Source of the DNA: Rickettsiales bacterium
Lineage (GTDB): Bacteria > Pseudomonadota > Alphaproteobacteria > Rickettsiales > Anaplasmataceae
Length of the DNA: 6,220 nucleotides
Direction of reading: 5' to 3'
NCBI GenBank assembly: GCA_031266615.1
Contig: JAISAR010000072.1
Coordinates: forward strand, 1-6,220
Part shown: positions 1 to 6,116 of the stretch, piece by piece
How the letters are laid out: each line of letters begins with the position of its first letter
Numbering within the stretch: position 1 is the stretch's first letter
The notes under the pieces: generated by a model
The model's input: only the letters and a program-made list of their open reading frames with translations
What the model was told of the DNA's origin: nothing
Database searches by the model: none
Program-made: the position numbers and the translations under genes

Positions 1-9
1 CGAAATTTT

Positions 10-118
10 AAAAAGACATGCAGTGCACATAGTGCGAAAAATTAAACAATAGTACGCCAAATACAAGTTTTCTTGTCATTTTAACCTGCACAGATTGGGA
101 AGTTAAACAAATAGCTTC
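10..118 (-). ncRNA. Candidate structured small RNA or leader, copy 1
   Basis: This region lies immediately downstream of the leftward promoter and has no reading frame of note. On the minus strand it shows a 5' hairpin (arms 118-112 and 105-99, one mismatch), a near-palindrome AATCTG-TG-CAGGTT that keeps pairing through a G-U, a local hairpin ACAAG-AAAA-CTTGT (76-63), and GCAC-TAT-GTGC (35-25) followed by a T-run near 15-11. The order of elements is shared with the right copy. Whether it is a free small RNA or the untranslated leader of a gene to the left cannot be told from this window. The T-run is ten bases away from the last hairpin, so it is not a textbook terminator. Confidence 0.35.
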
Positions 119-124
119 ATTACC

Positions 125-153
125 ATGATAAGGGGGTTGGAGGAACTTGTCAA
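125..153 (-). promoter_or_regulatory. Sigma-70-type promoter reading leftward (repeat copy 1)
   Basis: On the minus strand there is a perfect -35 hexamer TTGACA (153-148), a 17-base spacer (147-131) and the -10 hexamer TATCAT (130-125). Just upstream (about 154-187) lie A-tracts on the minus strand, which could act as an UP element. The inverted partner at 6083-6111 keeps both hexamers and the same spacing although its spacer differs at several positions, which argues that the promoter is under selection. Transcription would start near 118 and run left out of the window. It lies downstream of ftsQ on the same strand, so it could drive a small RNA or a gene beyond position 1. Confidence 0.6.
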
Positions 154-197
154 GTAGTTTTTTTTGTTTTTATTGGGTAGCTTTTTTCCACTGTTAT

Positions 198-211
198 CTA
201 CTTGGATGACA
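198..211 (+). repeat. Possible fragment of a Wolbachia-type palindromic element
   Basis: The 14-mer CTACTTGGATGACA here is identical to the end of the palindromic element in the dehydrogenase gene (reverse complement of 4500-4513). It sits six bases past the ftsQ stop codon. The surrounding bases CTGTTATC...GATGACAG (191-212) form a weak inverted repeat. It may be the remnant of a degraded copy of the element, but 14 bases is short and the rest of the element is absent. Confidence 0.35.
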
Positions 212-216
212 GCAGA

Positions 217-975
217 TCACCTCTTCACAAAGATTTTATCAATAATACGCATATCAATTATGCTCCAATCACTGAAAGTAAAATCAGTTGTGTTTTGCAA
301 GTGGTTTAAATAATCCCATGCGCTATGAGGATTATCTTCAGGCAGTTTTACTGTGGAGACGTTATCAAGTATGATGTTCCATCTTCTATTTCCTACATAA
401 ACACAAGAAGAAATGTAGCCACTCAATTGAGTTTTGCTCCCTAATATGTCTTTAACAAATTTTAGGTTCACTAACGAGTTTTGTCCTGTGATTACAACAA
501 GATTATCTACCGGATAGTCATCTGTAATCACTTTACCTTCGGAATCAATTACTGAAGTCCTGTTGCCATCTTCCCAGAGAGCAAACGGTTTATGTTCATC
601 TATGTGAATATGTAAGGTGTTGGGCAAAATTCTGTGAGCTCTCACATGTTTTACCCATCTGCTTGCGGATTGTATGCTATCAGCAAGTCTTGAAAGCGAT
701 ATATACATAATTGGTTGCATTTTATCTACCAAACCTAGAATGTCCTTTTCGTTTGTGAATTTATTGCCAGTTACAACTACTTCATCGATTGAAAACCCAC
801 TGCTGAGTAACAAACTGGATAAGCGATCATTACACCAAGTGAGGTAATAATTAAATCGACTTGTGATTTTATCAAGCGAGCTATAGAGCACTAGCGTAAG
901 AAAGAGTGCTATTATAATAACCAAAGCACACTTACGCAAAAAACTCCTTTGGCTTCTAGTAACATTGCTCAGCAT
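217..975 (-). CDS. ftsQ: Cell division protein FtsQ
   Basis: FtsQ is a bitopic inner-membrane protein of the divisome that links FtsB/FtsL and the late division proteins to FtsA and FtsW/FtsI. The 252-residue product has a short basic N-terminus (residues 1-15), one hydrophobic segment at about 16-32, then a periplasmic POTRA-like domain at about 61-128 (FSIDEVVVTGN; ILPNTLHIHIDEHKP). A following beta domain at about 130-249 includes VIDSEGKVI, RRWNIILDN and the terminal IDMRIIDKIFVKR, a typical FtsQ ending. The start is ATG at 975, inside the end of ddl, giving a 20 bp overlap that suggests translational coupling. A weak purine-rich AGAGA lies upstream. The stop is TGA at 219-217. The length is normal to slightly short for the family. 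The low primary conservation of FtsQ is usual, and the position after ddl supports the name. Confidence 0.9.
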   Translation of the reverse strand: MLSNVTRSQRSFLRKCALVIIIALFLTLVLYSSLDKITSRFNYYLTWCNDRLSSLLLSSGFSIDEVVVTGNKFTNEKDILGLVDKMQPIMYISLSRLADSIQSASRWVKHVRAHRILPNTLHIHIDEHKPFALWEDGNRTSVIDSEGKVITDDYPVDNLVVITGQNSLVNLKFVKDILGSKTQLSGYISSCVYVGNRRWNIILDNVSTVKLPEDNPHSAWDYLNHLQNTTDFTFSDWSIIDMRIIDKIFVKR

Positions 976-1909
976 TTACTTGGTCTCTAATACTTTTGTG
1001 TTGCAAACTATCTTCAACGATAATTTTAACTAATTCATTAAAATCAATGCCTTTTGTCAATTTTGCAATTTCTGGCACTAACGACAACTCAGTAAAGCCA
1101 GGATGTGTATTGATCTCAAGCATTTTTAGGGTATTATCCTTAGGGTTATAACGAAAATCTGAGCGAGAAATAGTTTTACATCCTAAAAATCGATGAACTT
1201 TCAATGCATGTTCCAAGGCCATTTTATATACATCGTCAGGAATTTCAGCAGGAAATATATGCTCTGCAAGTCCATCTGTATATTTTGCTTCATAGTCATA
1301 GAATTTATTTTTTGGTCGTATTTCCATAGTGCCAATTGCCTCATCTAGCAATACAGCGGTATGTAACTCTACACCAGGTATATACTCTTCTATGACCATT
1401 CTTTCTATAATGGTAGAATTGCCATCTTTTAGTTTCAAGTAATCCTCATGCGAGGAAATTATGTGTACTCCAATGCTTGAGCCTTCGTTGATCGGTTTTA
1501 AGACGTACGGATAATCAATTTTAATGTTGTTTTTTAGTACATCTTCTCGGCTAATTATGTAGCCTTTTGGGGTGTCAATACCGAGCGACTGGAACATATG
1601 CTTGGACATTGCTTTATCCATAGCAATAGCCGAAGCCATAACTCCTGAGTGTGTACATTTTATACCTAAAATCTCCAATAAACCTTGAATGCAACCATCT
1701 TCGCCATAAGGTCCATGCAGAGCAATAAAAGCAAGATCAGGATCAATTTTTTTAAGCTTCTCAACAATGTCGCTGTCAACGTCTATTTCTATTGCATTAT
1801 ATGAAAGGCTATCAAGCGCCTTCTTTACTGCTTTCCCACTCATCAATGATATTTCCCTTTCACGAGAGAATCCACCACTCAAAATTGCTATAGTTGGAAA
1901 CATAAGCAC
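956..1909 (-). CDS. ddl: D-alanine--D-alanine ligase
   Basis: This cytoplasmic ATP-grasp ligase joins two D-alanines for the UDP-MurNAc-pentapeptide of lipid II. Visible family motifs, numbered from the GTG start: GGFSREREISL (12-22, E17 corresponding to E15 of E. coli DdlB), HGPYGEDG (65-72), KPINEGSSIGV (138-148, S144), the omega-loop FYDYEAKY (203-210, K209 and Y210), SRSDF (248-252, R249 and D251), and EINTHPGFTELSLVP (265-279, metal ligands E265 and N267, S276). All expected catalytic and metal residues are present and the length is normal. The longest frame starts with GTG at 1909, but ATG at 1903 gives MFPTIAILSGG, the more usual N-terminus. The purine-rich AAAGGAAAAGGA (about 1922-1933) fits the GTG better by spacing. 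It follows fdxA by 30 bp and overlaps ftsQ by 20 bp. The ddl-ftsQ pair is a remnant of the division and cell-wall (dcw) cluster. Confidence 0.96.
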   Translation of the reverse strand: MLMFPTIAILSGGFSREREISLMSGKAVKKALDSLSYNAIEIDVDSDIVEKLKKIDPDLAFIALHGPYGEDGCIQGLLEILGIKCTHSGVMASAIAMDKAMSKHMFQSLGIDTPKGYIISREDVLKNNIKIDYPYVLKPINEGSSIGVHIISSHEDYLKLKDGNSTIIERMVIEEYIPGVELHTAVLLDEAIGTMEIRPKNKFYDYEAKYTDGLAEHIFPAEIPDDVYKMALEHALKVHRFLGCKTISRSDFRYNPKDNTLKMLEINTHPGFTELSLVPEIAKLTKGIDFNELVKIIVEDSLQHKSIRDQVNAEQCY

Positions 1910-1939
1910 TCTATGTTTTATCCTTTTCCTTTAGTAGCA

Positions 1940-2314
1940 TTATTCTAGATTTTCATCAAAGTAAGCCACTTTGTCTTTTTTTTCTTTATACTCTTCTGCT
2001 TCATCCAGAGGTTGCTTTTTAGCTGTGATATTTGGCCATTTTTGCGAGTATTCCACATTTATGTTGTAAAATGATTTGAAGGTTTTTTGTTCGCTGCTCA
2101 GTAACTCTTCATCTAGTTCTAAGATGTCCTTTATAGAATCATCAGTTACAATTGCATCTACTGGACATTCGGGTATACACACTCCGCAATCAATACACTC
2201 ATCTGGATTGATTACCAGCATGTTTTTACCTTCATAGAAGCAGTCAACGGGACACACTTCCACACAGTCCGTATATTTACATTTTATGCACTTATCTGTA
2301 ACAAAATGCGTCAT
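1940..2314 (-). CDS. fdxA: FdxA-type 7Fe ferredoxin ([3Fe-4S][4Fe-4S])
   Basis: This is a small soluble electron carrier with two iron-sulfur clusters, of the Azotobacter ferredoxin I type. By comparison with that protein, C9, C17 and C50 should bind the [3Fe-4S] cluster and C21, C40, C43 and C46 the [4Fe-4S] cluster, while C12 and C25 are the usual extra cysteines. The N-terminal half (CIKCKYTDCVEVCPVDCFYEG, DECIDCGVC, ECPVDAI) is almost family consensus. The C-terminal part keeps the FdxA signature around W93 (QKWPNIT, then K-PLDEAEE). At 124 residues it is slightly longer than the ~107-112 usual for the family, with a charged tail. ATG at 2314 gives the standard MTHFVTDKC start; no strong Shine-Dalgarno sequence precedes it. 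It is the first gene of the probable fdxA-ddl-ftsQ transcript. The redox partner is not evident here. Confidence 0.96.
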   Translation of the reverse strand: MTHFVTDKCIKCKYTDCVEVCPVDCFYEGKNMLVINPDECIDCGVCIPECPVDAIVTDDSIKDILELDEELLSSEQKTFKSFYNINVEYSQKWPNITAKKQPLDEAEEYKEKKDKVAYFDENLE

Positions 2315-2375
2315 AAAATACTGTATATTTGTATTATCTTGGGTACACTAGATTAATAAGAAATTCAAGCCCTTT
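2315..2375. promoter_or_regulatory. Divergent fdxA / dprA promoter region
   Basis: This 61 bp gap separates the start codons of fdxA (minus) and dprA (plus), so it or the adjoining gene ends must hold both promoters. A GATAAT box on the minus strand (2338-2333) is a plausible -10 for fdxA, and ATTAAT (2352-2357), 17 bases after TTGTAT (2329-2334), is a weak candidate for dprA. Neither has a convincing -35, and I see no operator palindrome or terminator. The position is inferred from gene orientation; the individual boxes are tentative. Confidence 0.35.
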
Positions 2376-3470
2376 ATGCAGATAAATAAATTGAGCAATG
2401 AAGAATTAGAGGTATGGTTGAGCCTAGCTAGAGCTTTAGGACCAACAAAGTTTTCTAGTGTGCTAAGAGCGTGTGGGTCACTGGATGAAGCGTTAAAATA
2501 TCTCGATGGGCTCACTAAAAATAAAAAGGTATATAGCATTCAAGATGCACGAAAAGAGATCAATAATGCAAGGGAAATTGGAGCTAAAATCATACCTGTA
2601 TGTGACCCAGATTACCCTGACATTTTAAGAAATATATCGGGTTGTCCTTCTGTAATAACTGCACTTGGTGATGTGTCGTTATTAAGCCGTGAGATAATTG
2701 CAATAATCGGTGGTCGTAATTCTTCGGTGAATGGAAGAAATTTTGCCAGTAAGCTGGCACTTGATTTGAGCGAGGTTGGTTTCATTATCGTTTCTGGGCT
2801 TGCAAGAGGAATTGACACTGCAGCGAACAGCGTAATATACAAAAATCATCCTACCATTGCTGTTACAGCGAGCGGAGTTGATGTAGTGTACCCAAGAGAA
2901 AATTCTGATCTATACAAGAAAATCACTGAAGATGGTGGGCTAGTAATTACTGAGCTTCCATTTTCGACTAAACCAAAGCCTCAGTATTTTCCTCAAAGGA
3001 ATCGAATTATATCTGGTTTATCGCTAGGTGTGACAGTGATTGAAGCATCGAAAAGTTCCGGTTCTTTAATAACAGCAAATTTTGCTTTGGATCAAGGAAG
3101 AGAGGTATTTGCAGTTTCTGGTTTCCCTTTGGATTTGCGCTCTAGTGGTAGCAATTATTTAATTAAGAATGGTGCTAAACTTATCGAATCCGCTGACGAT
3201 ATAATAGAGAGTATTAGGTTTAGTTTACCTCCTCGACAAAAGAGCCTATTTGATGTTGAACACGTTAACCAGGAAAATGGGAAACAGGAAAAATTGCAAC
3301 AAGCAAAGTCCGTTATAGTGAGTCATATCAACTCTGTACCCATTGATATAGATGAGCTCATCTTAACAAGTGGACTGTCCATAAACCTGGCTTTAATGGC
3401 TCTTTTAGAACTGGAGCTGGAAAGTAAAATAGAGCGATCACCAGGGAATAAGGTGTCAATAGTTTTCTGA
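2376..3470 (+). CDS. dprA: DNA-processing protein DprA
   Basis: DprA binds single-stranded DNA and loads RecA during uptake or recombination of foreign DNA. The 364-residue product has the full three-part layout. An N-terminal helical SAM/HhH-like domain lies at about 5-45 (LGPTKFSSVLRACGSLDEAL). The central Rossmann-type domain spans about 70-280, with IGGRNSSVNG (111-120), the hallmark SGLARGID (140-147), FPQRNRIISGLS (205-216), SSGSLITA (227-234), QGREVFAVSG (240-249) and NYLIKNGAKLI (260-270). A C-terminal winged-helix DML1-type domain occupies about 308-364 (DIDELILTSGLSINLALMALLELELESKI). The family usually reads VPG where this has VSG at 247-249; the other motifs are standard. The start is ATG at 2376 with no strong ribosome-binding site, and the stop is TGA at 3468-3470. 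It is divergent from fdxA and convergent with the dehydrogenase gene only 9 bp away. The gene appears intact. Confidence 0.95.
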   Translation: MQINKLSNEELEVWLSLARALGPTKFSSVLRACGSLDEALKYLDGLTKNKKVYSIQDARKEINNAREIGAKIIPVCDPDYPDILRNISGCPSVITALGDVSLLSREIIAIIGGRNSSVNGRNFASKLALDLSEVGFIIVSGLARGIDTAANSVIYKNHPTIAVTASGVDVVYPRENSDLYKKITEDGGLVITELPFSTKPKPQYFPQRNRIISGLSLGVTVIEASKSSGSLITANFALDQGREVFAVSGFPLDLRSSGSNYLIKNGAKLIESADDIIESIRFSLPPRQKSLFDVEHVNQENGKQEKLQQAKSVIVSHINSVPIDIDELILTSGLSINLALMALLELELESKIERSPGNKVSIVF

Positions 3471-3479
3471 TTGCTCTAG

Positions 3480-4769
3480 CTATAAAACTTCACTTTCTTC
3501 TATGCAGTGAGCCAAGTCAAGAAAGGTGAGTCTGTCTCTTGTTGCAAATGCAAGATTGACCACTTTGCAATATTGCTCTTTGTTCCAATTTAGATGCTCT
3601 GGTAAGTGTGGAATTGACAAATCTTCAAACATTTTCTGTAGGCGCTTTGCAGGTAGTAAATTTTGCCTAATTAAGCCGGAAATATTATTCCATTCCTTAT
3701 GAATGATCCCTCCGATTTTTTGCTGCAGAATTTTTTTCTGCTCTAGAATTTTTGTAAATTCGGTATTACCAAAACACTCAGTCACACGCTTTACATCTAA
3801 AGTGGTTGGTTTAATGGTAGGATTTTGTATTGATAATATCTTTTCCTGCAAATTAGCCATGGTGAGCGTTGTAACAGCAATTTTTTCGCCATGTAGTGAA
3901 GAATAATCTTTTGTTGCCATTTCCATTGCATGAGCTATCATATGCTCTCCTTGGCTTGCAGAATAGCTGCCTTTTGACATCACCATTCCAAGTCCTGAAA
4001 TCAGCAAAGCTTCCATAAGTAATAAGACCACTTTTTTGCTTCTTTTTGCAAGCGCTAGGTGCTCTCTAAGCAAAATTTCCTCCAGGTCGCGAACAAGTGT
4101 GAAAGGTAATGCGTTATATTCTGTGCCAAGTAGCAGATGAGATAGTAGCCAATCGGCCTCTACTGTTGAACGACAGATAAAATCCGCAAATCCGCTTAAT
4201 GTAAGGCACAGTGGTGCATTGGCGATTATATCGATGTCGATGTATACTGCCTTGGGAAGATGTGCTGCGAACGATTTTTTATGCCCATCTACTAATATTG
4301 AAGCGTTTGCAGAGGTATAGCCGTTCATAGAAGCTGCTGTTGGGAACGATATGTAATCTTTTTTCTCGAGGTAGCTTGCATACTTACAAATATCATTAAC
4401 AGTGCCGCTACCAAGTGCAACTATTAAGTCGCTATCTTTTACCTTGTTTCTAACTAGATTGACGGTTTCGAGAGAAGCAACACTGTCCGATTTATCTGGT
4501 GTCATCCAAGTAGCGCGGCACTGGGATCTATCATAGATTCCAGCGTCACGCGCTGGAATGACAAGTGGGGCTGGAATAATTAAGTGAGAAATTTTATTAA
4601 GTACTTTTTTATTCAAAAGTTCTGCCGTATTCTCGTCTGCAACTAAGAGAATATCATTTCCGTGTTGTGTGCATATTTCATAGATATTGTCAGCGAGGTG
4701 ATGATCTACTATTACTTCCCTTATAAAAGTTTGCTTGGCTTGGTGTAATATTTGTTTTAAATAGTGCAT
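3480..4769 (-). CDS. sn-glycerol-1-phosphate dehydrogenase (AraM) family protein with in-frame palindromic insert
   Basis: This belongs to the metal-dependent glycerol dehydrogenase superfamily, closest by motif to the glycerol-1-phosphate dehydrogenase/AraM branch, which reduces dihydroxyacetone phosphate with NAD(P)H. In the 429-residue product the N-terminal nucleotide-binding half shows ILLVADENT (40-48), ALGSGTVNDICKY (118-130) and SFPTAASMNGYTSANAS (141-157). The C-terminal helical half has LSGFADFICR (191-200, D196), SQGEHMIAHAMEM (272-284, H276 and H280) and LHGEKIAV (292-299, H293). D196, H276 and H293 are the likely metal ligands. Residues 70-90 are encoded by a palindromic repeat inserted in frame, between the second strand region and the nucleotide-binding glycine motif, where the family has no such segment; the protein is probably still functional. 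The start is ATG at 4769 with no clear ribosome-binding site. The substrate in this lineage is unknown: the archaeal and Bacillus roles in lipid synthesis cannot be assumed, and other iron-containing dehydrogenase activities remain possible. Confidence 0.87.
   Translation of the reverse strand: MHYLKQILHQAKQTFIREVIVDHHLADNIYEICTQHGNDILLVADENTAELLNKKVLNKISHLIIPAPLVIPARDAGIYDRSQCRATWMTPDKSDSVASLETVNLVRNKVKDSDLIVALGSGTVNDICKYASYLEKKDYISFPTAASMNGYTSANASILVDGHKKSFAAHLPKAVYIDIDIIANAPLCLTLSGFADFICRSTVEADWLLSHLLLGTEYNALPFTLVRDLEEILLREHLALAKRSKKVVLLLMEALLISGLGMVMSKGSYSASQGEHMIAHAMEMATKDYSSLHGEKIAVTTLTMANLQEKILSIQNPTIKPTTLDVKRVTECFGNTEFTKILEQKKILQQKIGGIIHKEWNNISGLIRQNLLPAKRLQKMFEDLSIPHLPEHLNWNKEQYCKVVNLAFATRDRLTFLDLAHCIEESEVL
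4500..4562 (-). repeat. Wolbachia-type palindromic element inside a coding sequence
   Basis: About 62 bp with short terminal inverted repeats, GTCAT (4501-4505) and ATGAC (4558-4562). A perfect 9 bp stem with a 5-base loop, ATTCCAGCG-TCACG-CGCTGGAAT, lies at 4537-4559. A small inner palindrome ATCTA-TCA-TAGAT lies at 4526-4538, and there is a degenerate second hairpin in 4505-4525 around CACTGGGATC. It is more GC-rich than its surroundings. In the dehydrogenase reading direction it encodes residues 70-90 (VIPARDAG...TWMT) without stop or frameshift. The layout and wording match palindromic elements I recognise as dispersed in Wolbachia genomes and analogous to the protein-coding palindromic elements of Rickettsia. 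The identification is from memory of the family; the structure and in-frame location are directly visible. Confidence 0.85.
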
Positions 4770-4811
4770 AAGATGTCTACAATATAGTAATATCAGTATT
4801 TCAAGGTTGAT
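4770..4811. promoter_or_regulatory. Divergent dehydrogenase / dapE promoter region
   Basis: This 42 bp gap lies between divergent start codons. On the plus strand TACAAT (4778-4783) is a good -10 for dapE and would give a leader of about 22 bases, but only T-rich sequence without a clear -35 lies 16-18 bases upstream, inside the dehydrogenase gene. On the minus strand no well-spaced pair of hexamers is seen. The presence of promoters is inferred from orientation. Confidence 0.4.
4803..4806 (+). promoter_or_regulatory. Ribosome binding site of dapE
   Basis: AAGG lies five bases before the ATG at 4812. It is the clearest Shine-Dalgarno match before a gene in this window and supports the chosen dapE start. 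Confidence 0.6.
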
Positions 4812-6017
4812 ATGAAGATTGACCCTGTAGAACTAACTAAGAAATTGATTTCTTTTAAGAGTATAACACCAAGGGATGATGGAGCAATAGAGCATATAGC
4901 AGCAATTCTCAAGAAAAGTGGTTTTGACTGTAGGATTTTAGAGTTTGGTGATAGTGAAACCAGGGTCAAAAATCTTTATGCTAAATATATAAATGGGGTG
5001 CCAAACTTATGTTTTGCTGGCCATGTTGATGTTGTGCCACCAGGCCAATTGAAGGATTGGCAGTCCGATCCGTTTAAGCCAGAAATTAGGGACGGAATAT
5101 TGTATGGAAGAGGAGCGGCTGACATGAAAAGCGGAGTAGCTGCGTTTATTACCGCCATGGTAAATTTAATTGAGGAAAAGTTTCAATTCAATGGTTCAAT
5201 AAGTGCATTAATTACCAGTGCTGAAGAGAGCACGGAAGAATATGGAACAAAGGCAGTTTTAGAATGGATGGAAAGTAAGCACAAGAAGATAGATTATTGC
5301 ATAGTTGCTGAGCCAACCAGTAGCGAAAAACTAGGTGATACTATAAAAATAGGCAGAAGAGGATCCGCAACATTCAAGTTGACTTGCTATGGAAGGCAAG
5401 GACACGTTGCCTACCCAGACTTGGCGGATAATCCAATATATAAGATGATGTCGATATTAGATAAGGTGAAAAATACTACTTTTGATCATGGTGATAGATA
5501 TTTTCAGCCTTCAAACTGCGAGATTACTACTATTGATGTTGGAAATGATACTGACAATCTAATACCTGGTTCAATAACTGCAAGTTTCAACATTCGATAC
5601 AGCAATATGCAAGCACCTGGCGGTTTATATAAGTTAATTGATGAAATATGCTCCAGTGTGACTAACGATTATAAACTCTCTATGCATAGCAGCAGGGGCG
5701 CTTTTCTCTCTACTCCCGATAGGGACACTGATATTATGCTTGATGCAATAAGTAAAGTTACCAATATCGACGCTGTGCTGAGCACAAGCGGCGGAACATC
5801 TGATGCTGCATTTATCAAAGATGTTTGTCCAGTGATTGAATTTGGTATGGTCAACAAAACTGCACATCAGGTAAATGAATGCGTGTCAGTGGACGATATA
5901 CACAAATTGACAGCTATATATAAGGAATTTATAAAAAACTATTTCTACCCCACTAATAAGATATTAAATCAGATCAATGTAATTGGTAATATACCTGATG
6001 GCCCATTGCTAGCTTGA
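4812..6017 (+). CDS. dapE: Succinyl-diaminopimelate desuccinylase
   Basis: DapE is a dinuclear zinc M20-family hydrolase that removes succinate from N-succinyl-L,L-diaminopimelate in the succinylase route to meso-diaminopimelate and lysine. It acts in the cytoplasm. The expected residues are all present by comparison with the Haemophilus enzyme: H71 and D73 in GHVDVVPPG, bridging D104 in GRGAADMKSG, the general base E138 with metal ligand E139 in SAEES, E167 in VAEPT, and H352 in KTAHQVNE. The DapE-specific motifs IKIGRRGS (178-185), GRQGHVAYP (194-202, with H198 reaching the partner subunit's active site) and SGGTSDAAFI (326-335) distinguish it from ArgE and other M20 peptidases. At 401 residues it is longer than the usual ~375-380, owing to about 20-25 extra residues after NYF at 376-378. 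It is probably transcribed alone, divergent from the dehydrogenase gene. It supplies the diamino acid for the lipid II peptide. Confidence 0.96.
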   Translation: MKIDPVELTKKLISFKSITPRDDGAIEHIAAILKKSGFDCRILEFGDSETRVKNLYAKYINGVPNLCFAGHVDVVPPGQLKDWQSDPFKPEIRDGILYGRGAADMKSGVAAFITAMVNLIEEKFQFNGSISALITSAEESTEEYGTKAVLEWMESKHKKIDYCIVAEPTSSEKLGDTIKIGRRGSATFKLTCYGRQGHVAYPDLADNPIYKMMSILDKVKNTTFDHGDRYFQPSNCEITTIDVGNDTDNLIPGSITASFNIRYSNMQAPGGLYKLIDEICSSVTNDYKLSMHSSRGAFLSTPDRDTDIMLDAISKVTNIDAVLSTSGGTSDAAFIKDVCPVIEFGMVNKTAHQVNECVSVDDIHKLTAIYKEFIKNYFYPTNKILNQINVIGNIPDGPLLA

Positions 6018-6082
6018 GATGTAAGTAGCCGGCTGGCGTTTATATTTCTTTAGCCATAAAACAGATTAAATGCAAAATTTAC

Positions 6083-6111
6083 TTGACAACCTTCGCCAAT
6101 CCCCTTATCAT
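6083..6111 (+). promoter_or_regulatory. Sigma-70-type promoter reading rightward (repeat copy 2)
   Basis: TTGACA (6083-6088), a 17-base spacer (6089-6105) and TATCAT (6106-6111) form a near-consensus promoter, preceded by A/T-rich sequence (6061-6080). It is the strongest promoter-like sequence on the plus strand of the window and is conserved in the inverted partner at 125-153. Transcription would start near 6117 and run out of the window. Confidence 0.6.
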
Positions 6112-6116
6112 AGTAG

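Larger units (their letters stand above)
10..157 (-). repeat. Left copy of ~145 bp flanking inverted repeat
   Basis: Read on the minus strand, this stretch aligns with 6079-6220 on the plus strand. The promoter block and first hairpin (153 down to 99) match at about 45 of 55 positions by hand count. The block around AATCTGTGCAGG and the block TGTTTAATTTTT-GCACTATGTGCA match at all but one or two positions each. A central stretch of roughly 25 bases (about 55-80) is not conserved. The two copies therefore form an imperfect inverted repeat bracketing all six genes. No transposase or terminal target duplication is visible, so it looks like a dispersed non-coding repeat and not the end of an insertion sequence. 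Its left limit may lie outside the window. Confidence 0.8.

Noticed and set aside
2348..2842. Minus-strand open frames inside dprA
   Set aside because: They lie entirely or mostly opposite a well-supported DprA gene, have no recognisable motifs, and are shadows of its codon structure.
3461..3489. AGTTTT and AAAACT around the dprA / dehydrogenase convergent junction as a bidirectional terminator
   Set aside because: The stem is only six A/T-rich pairs with a 17-base loop and no GC-rich arm or T-run in either direction. It is too weak to call.
3703..3906. Plus-strand open frame inside the dehydrogenase gene
   Set aside because: Cysteine- and phenylalanine-rich antisense translation of a conserved enzyme region, with no ribosome-binding site or family features.
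4976..5867. Minus-strand open frames opposite dapE
   Set aside because: Two of them overlap each other and all lie opposite conserved DapE motifs. There is no independent evidence for coding.
6021..6056. Terminator after dapE (AGCCGGCT, or TGGC...GCCA)
   Set aside because: AGCCGGCT has no loop, the alternative stem is 4 bp with a long loop, and no T-run follows at the right distance.
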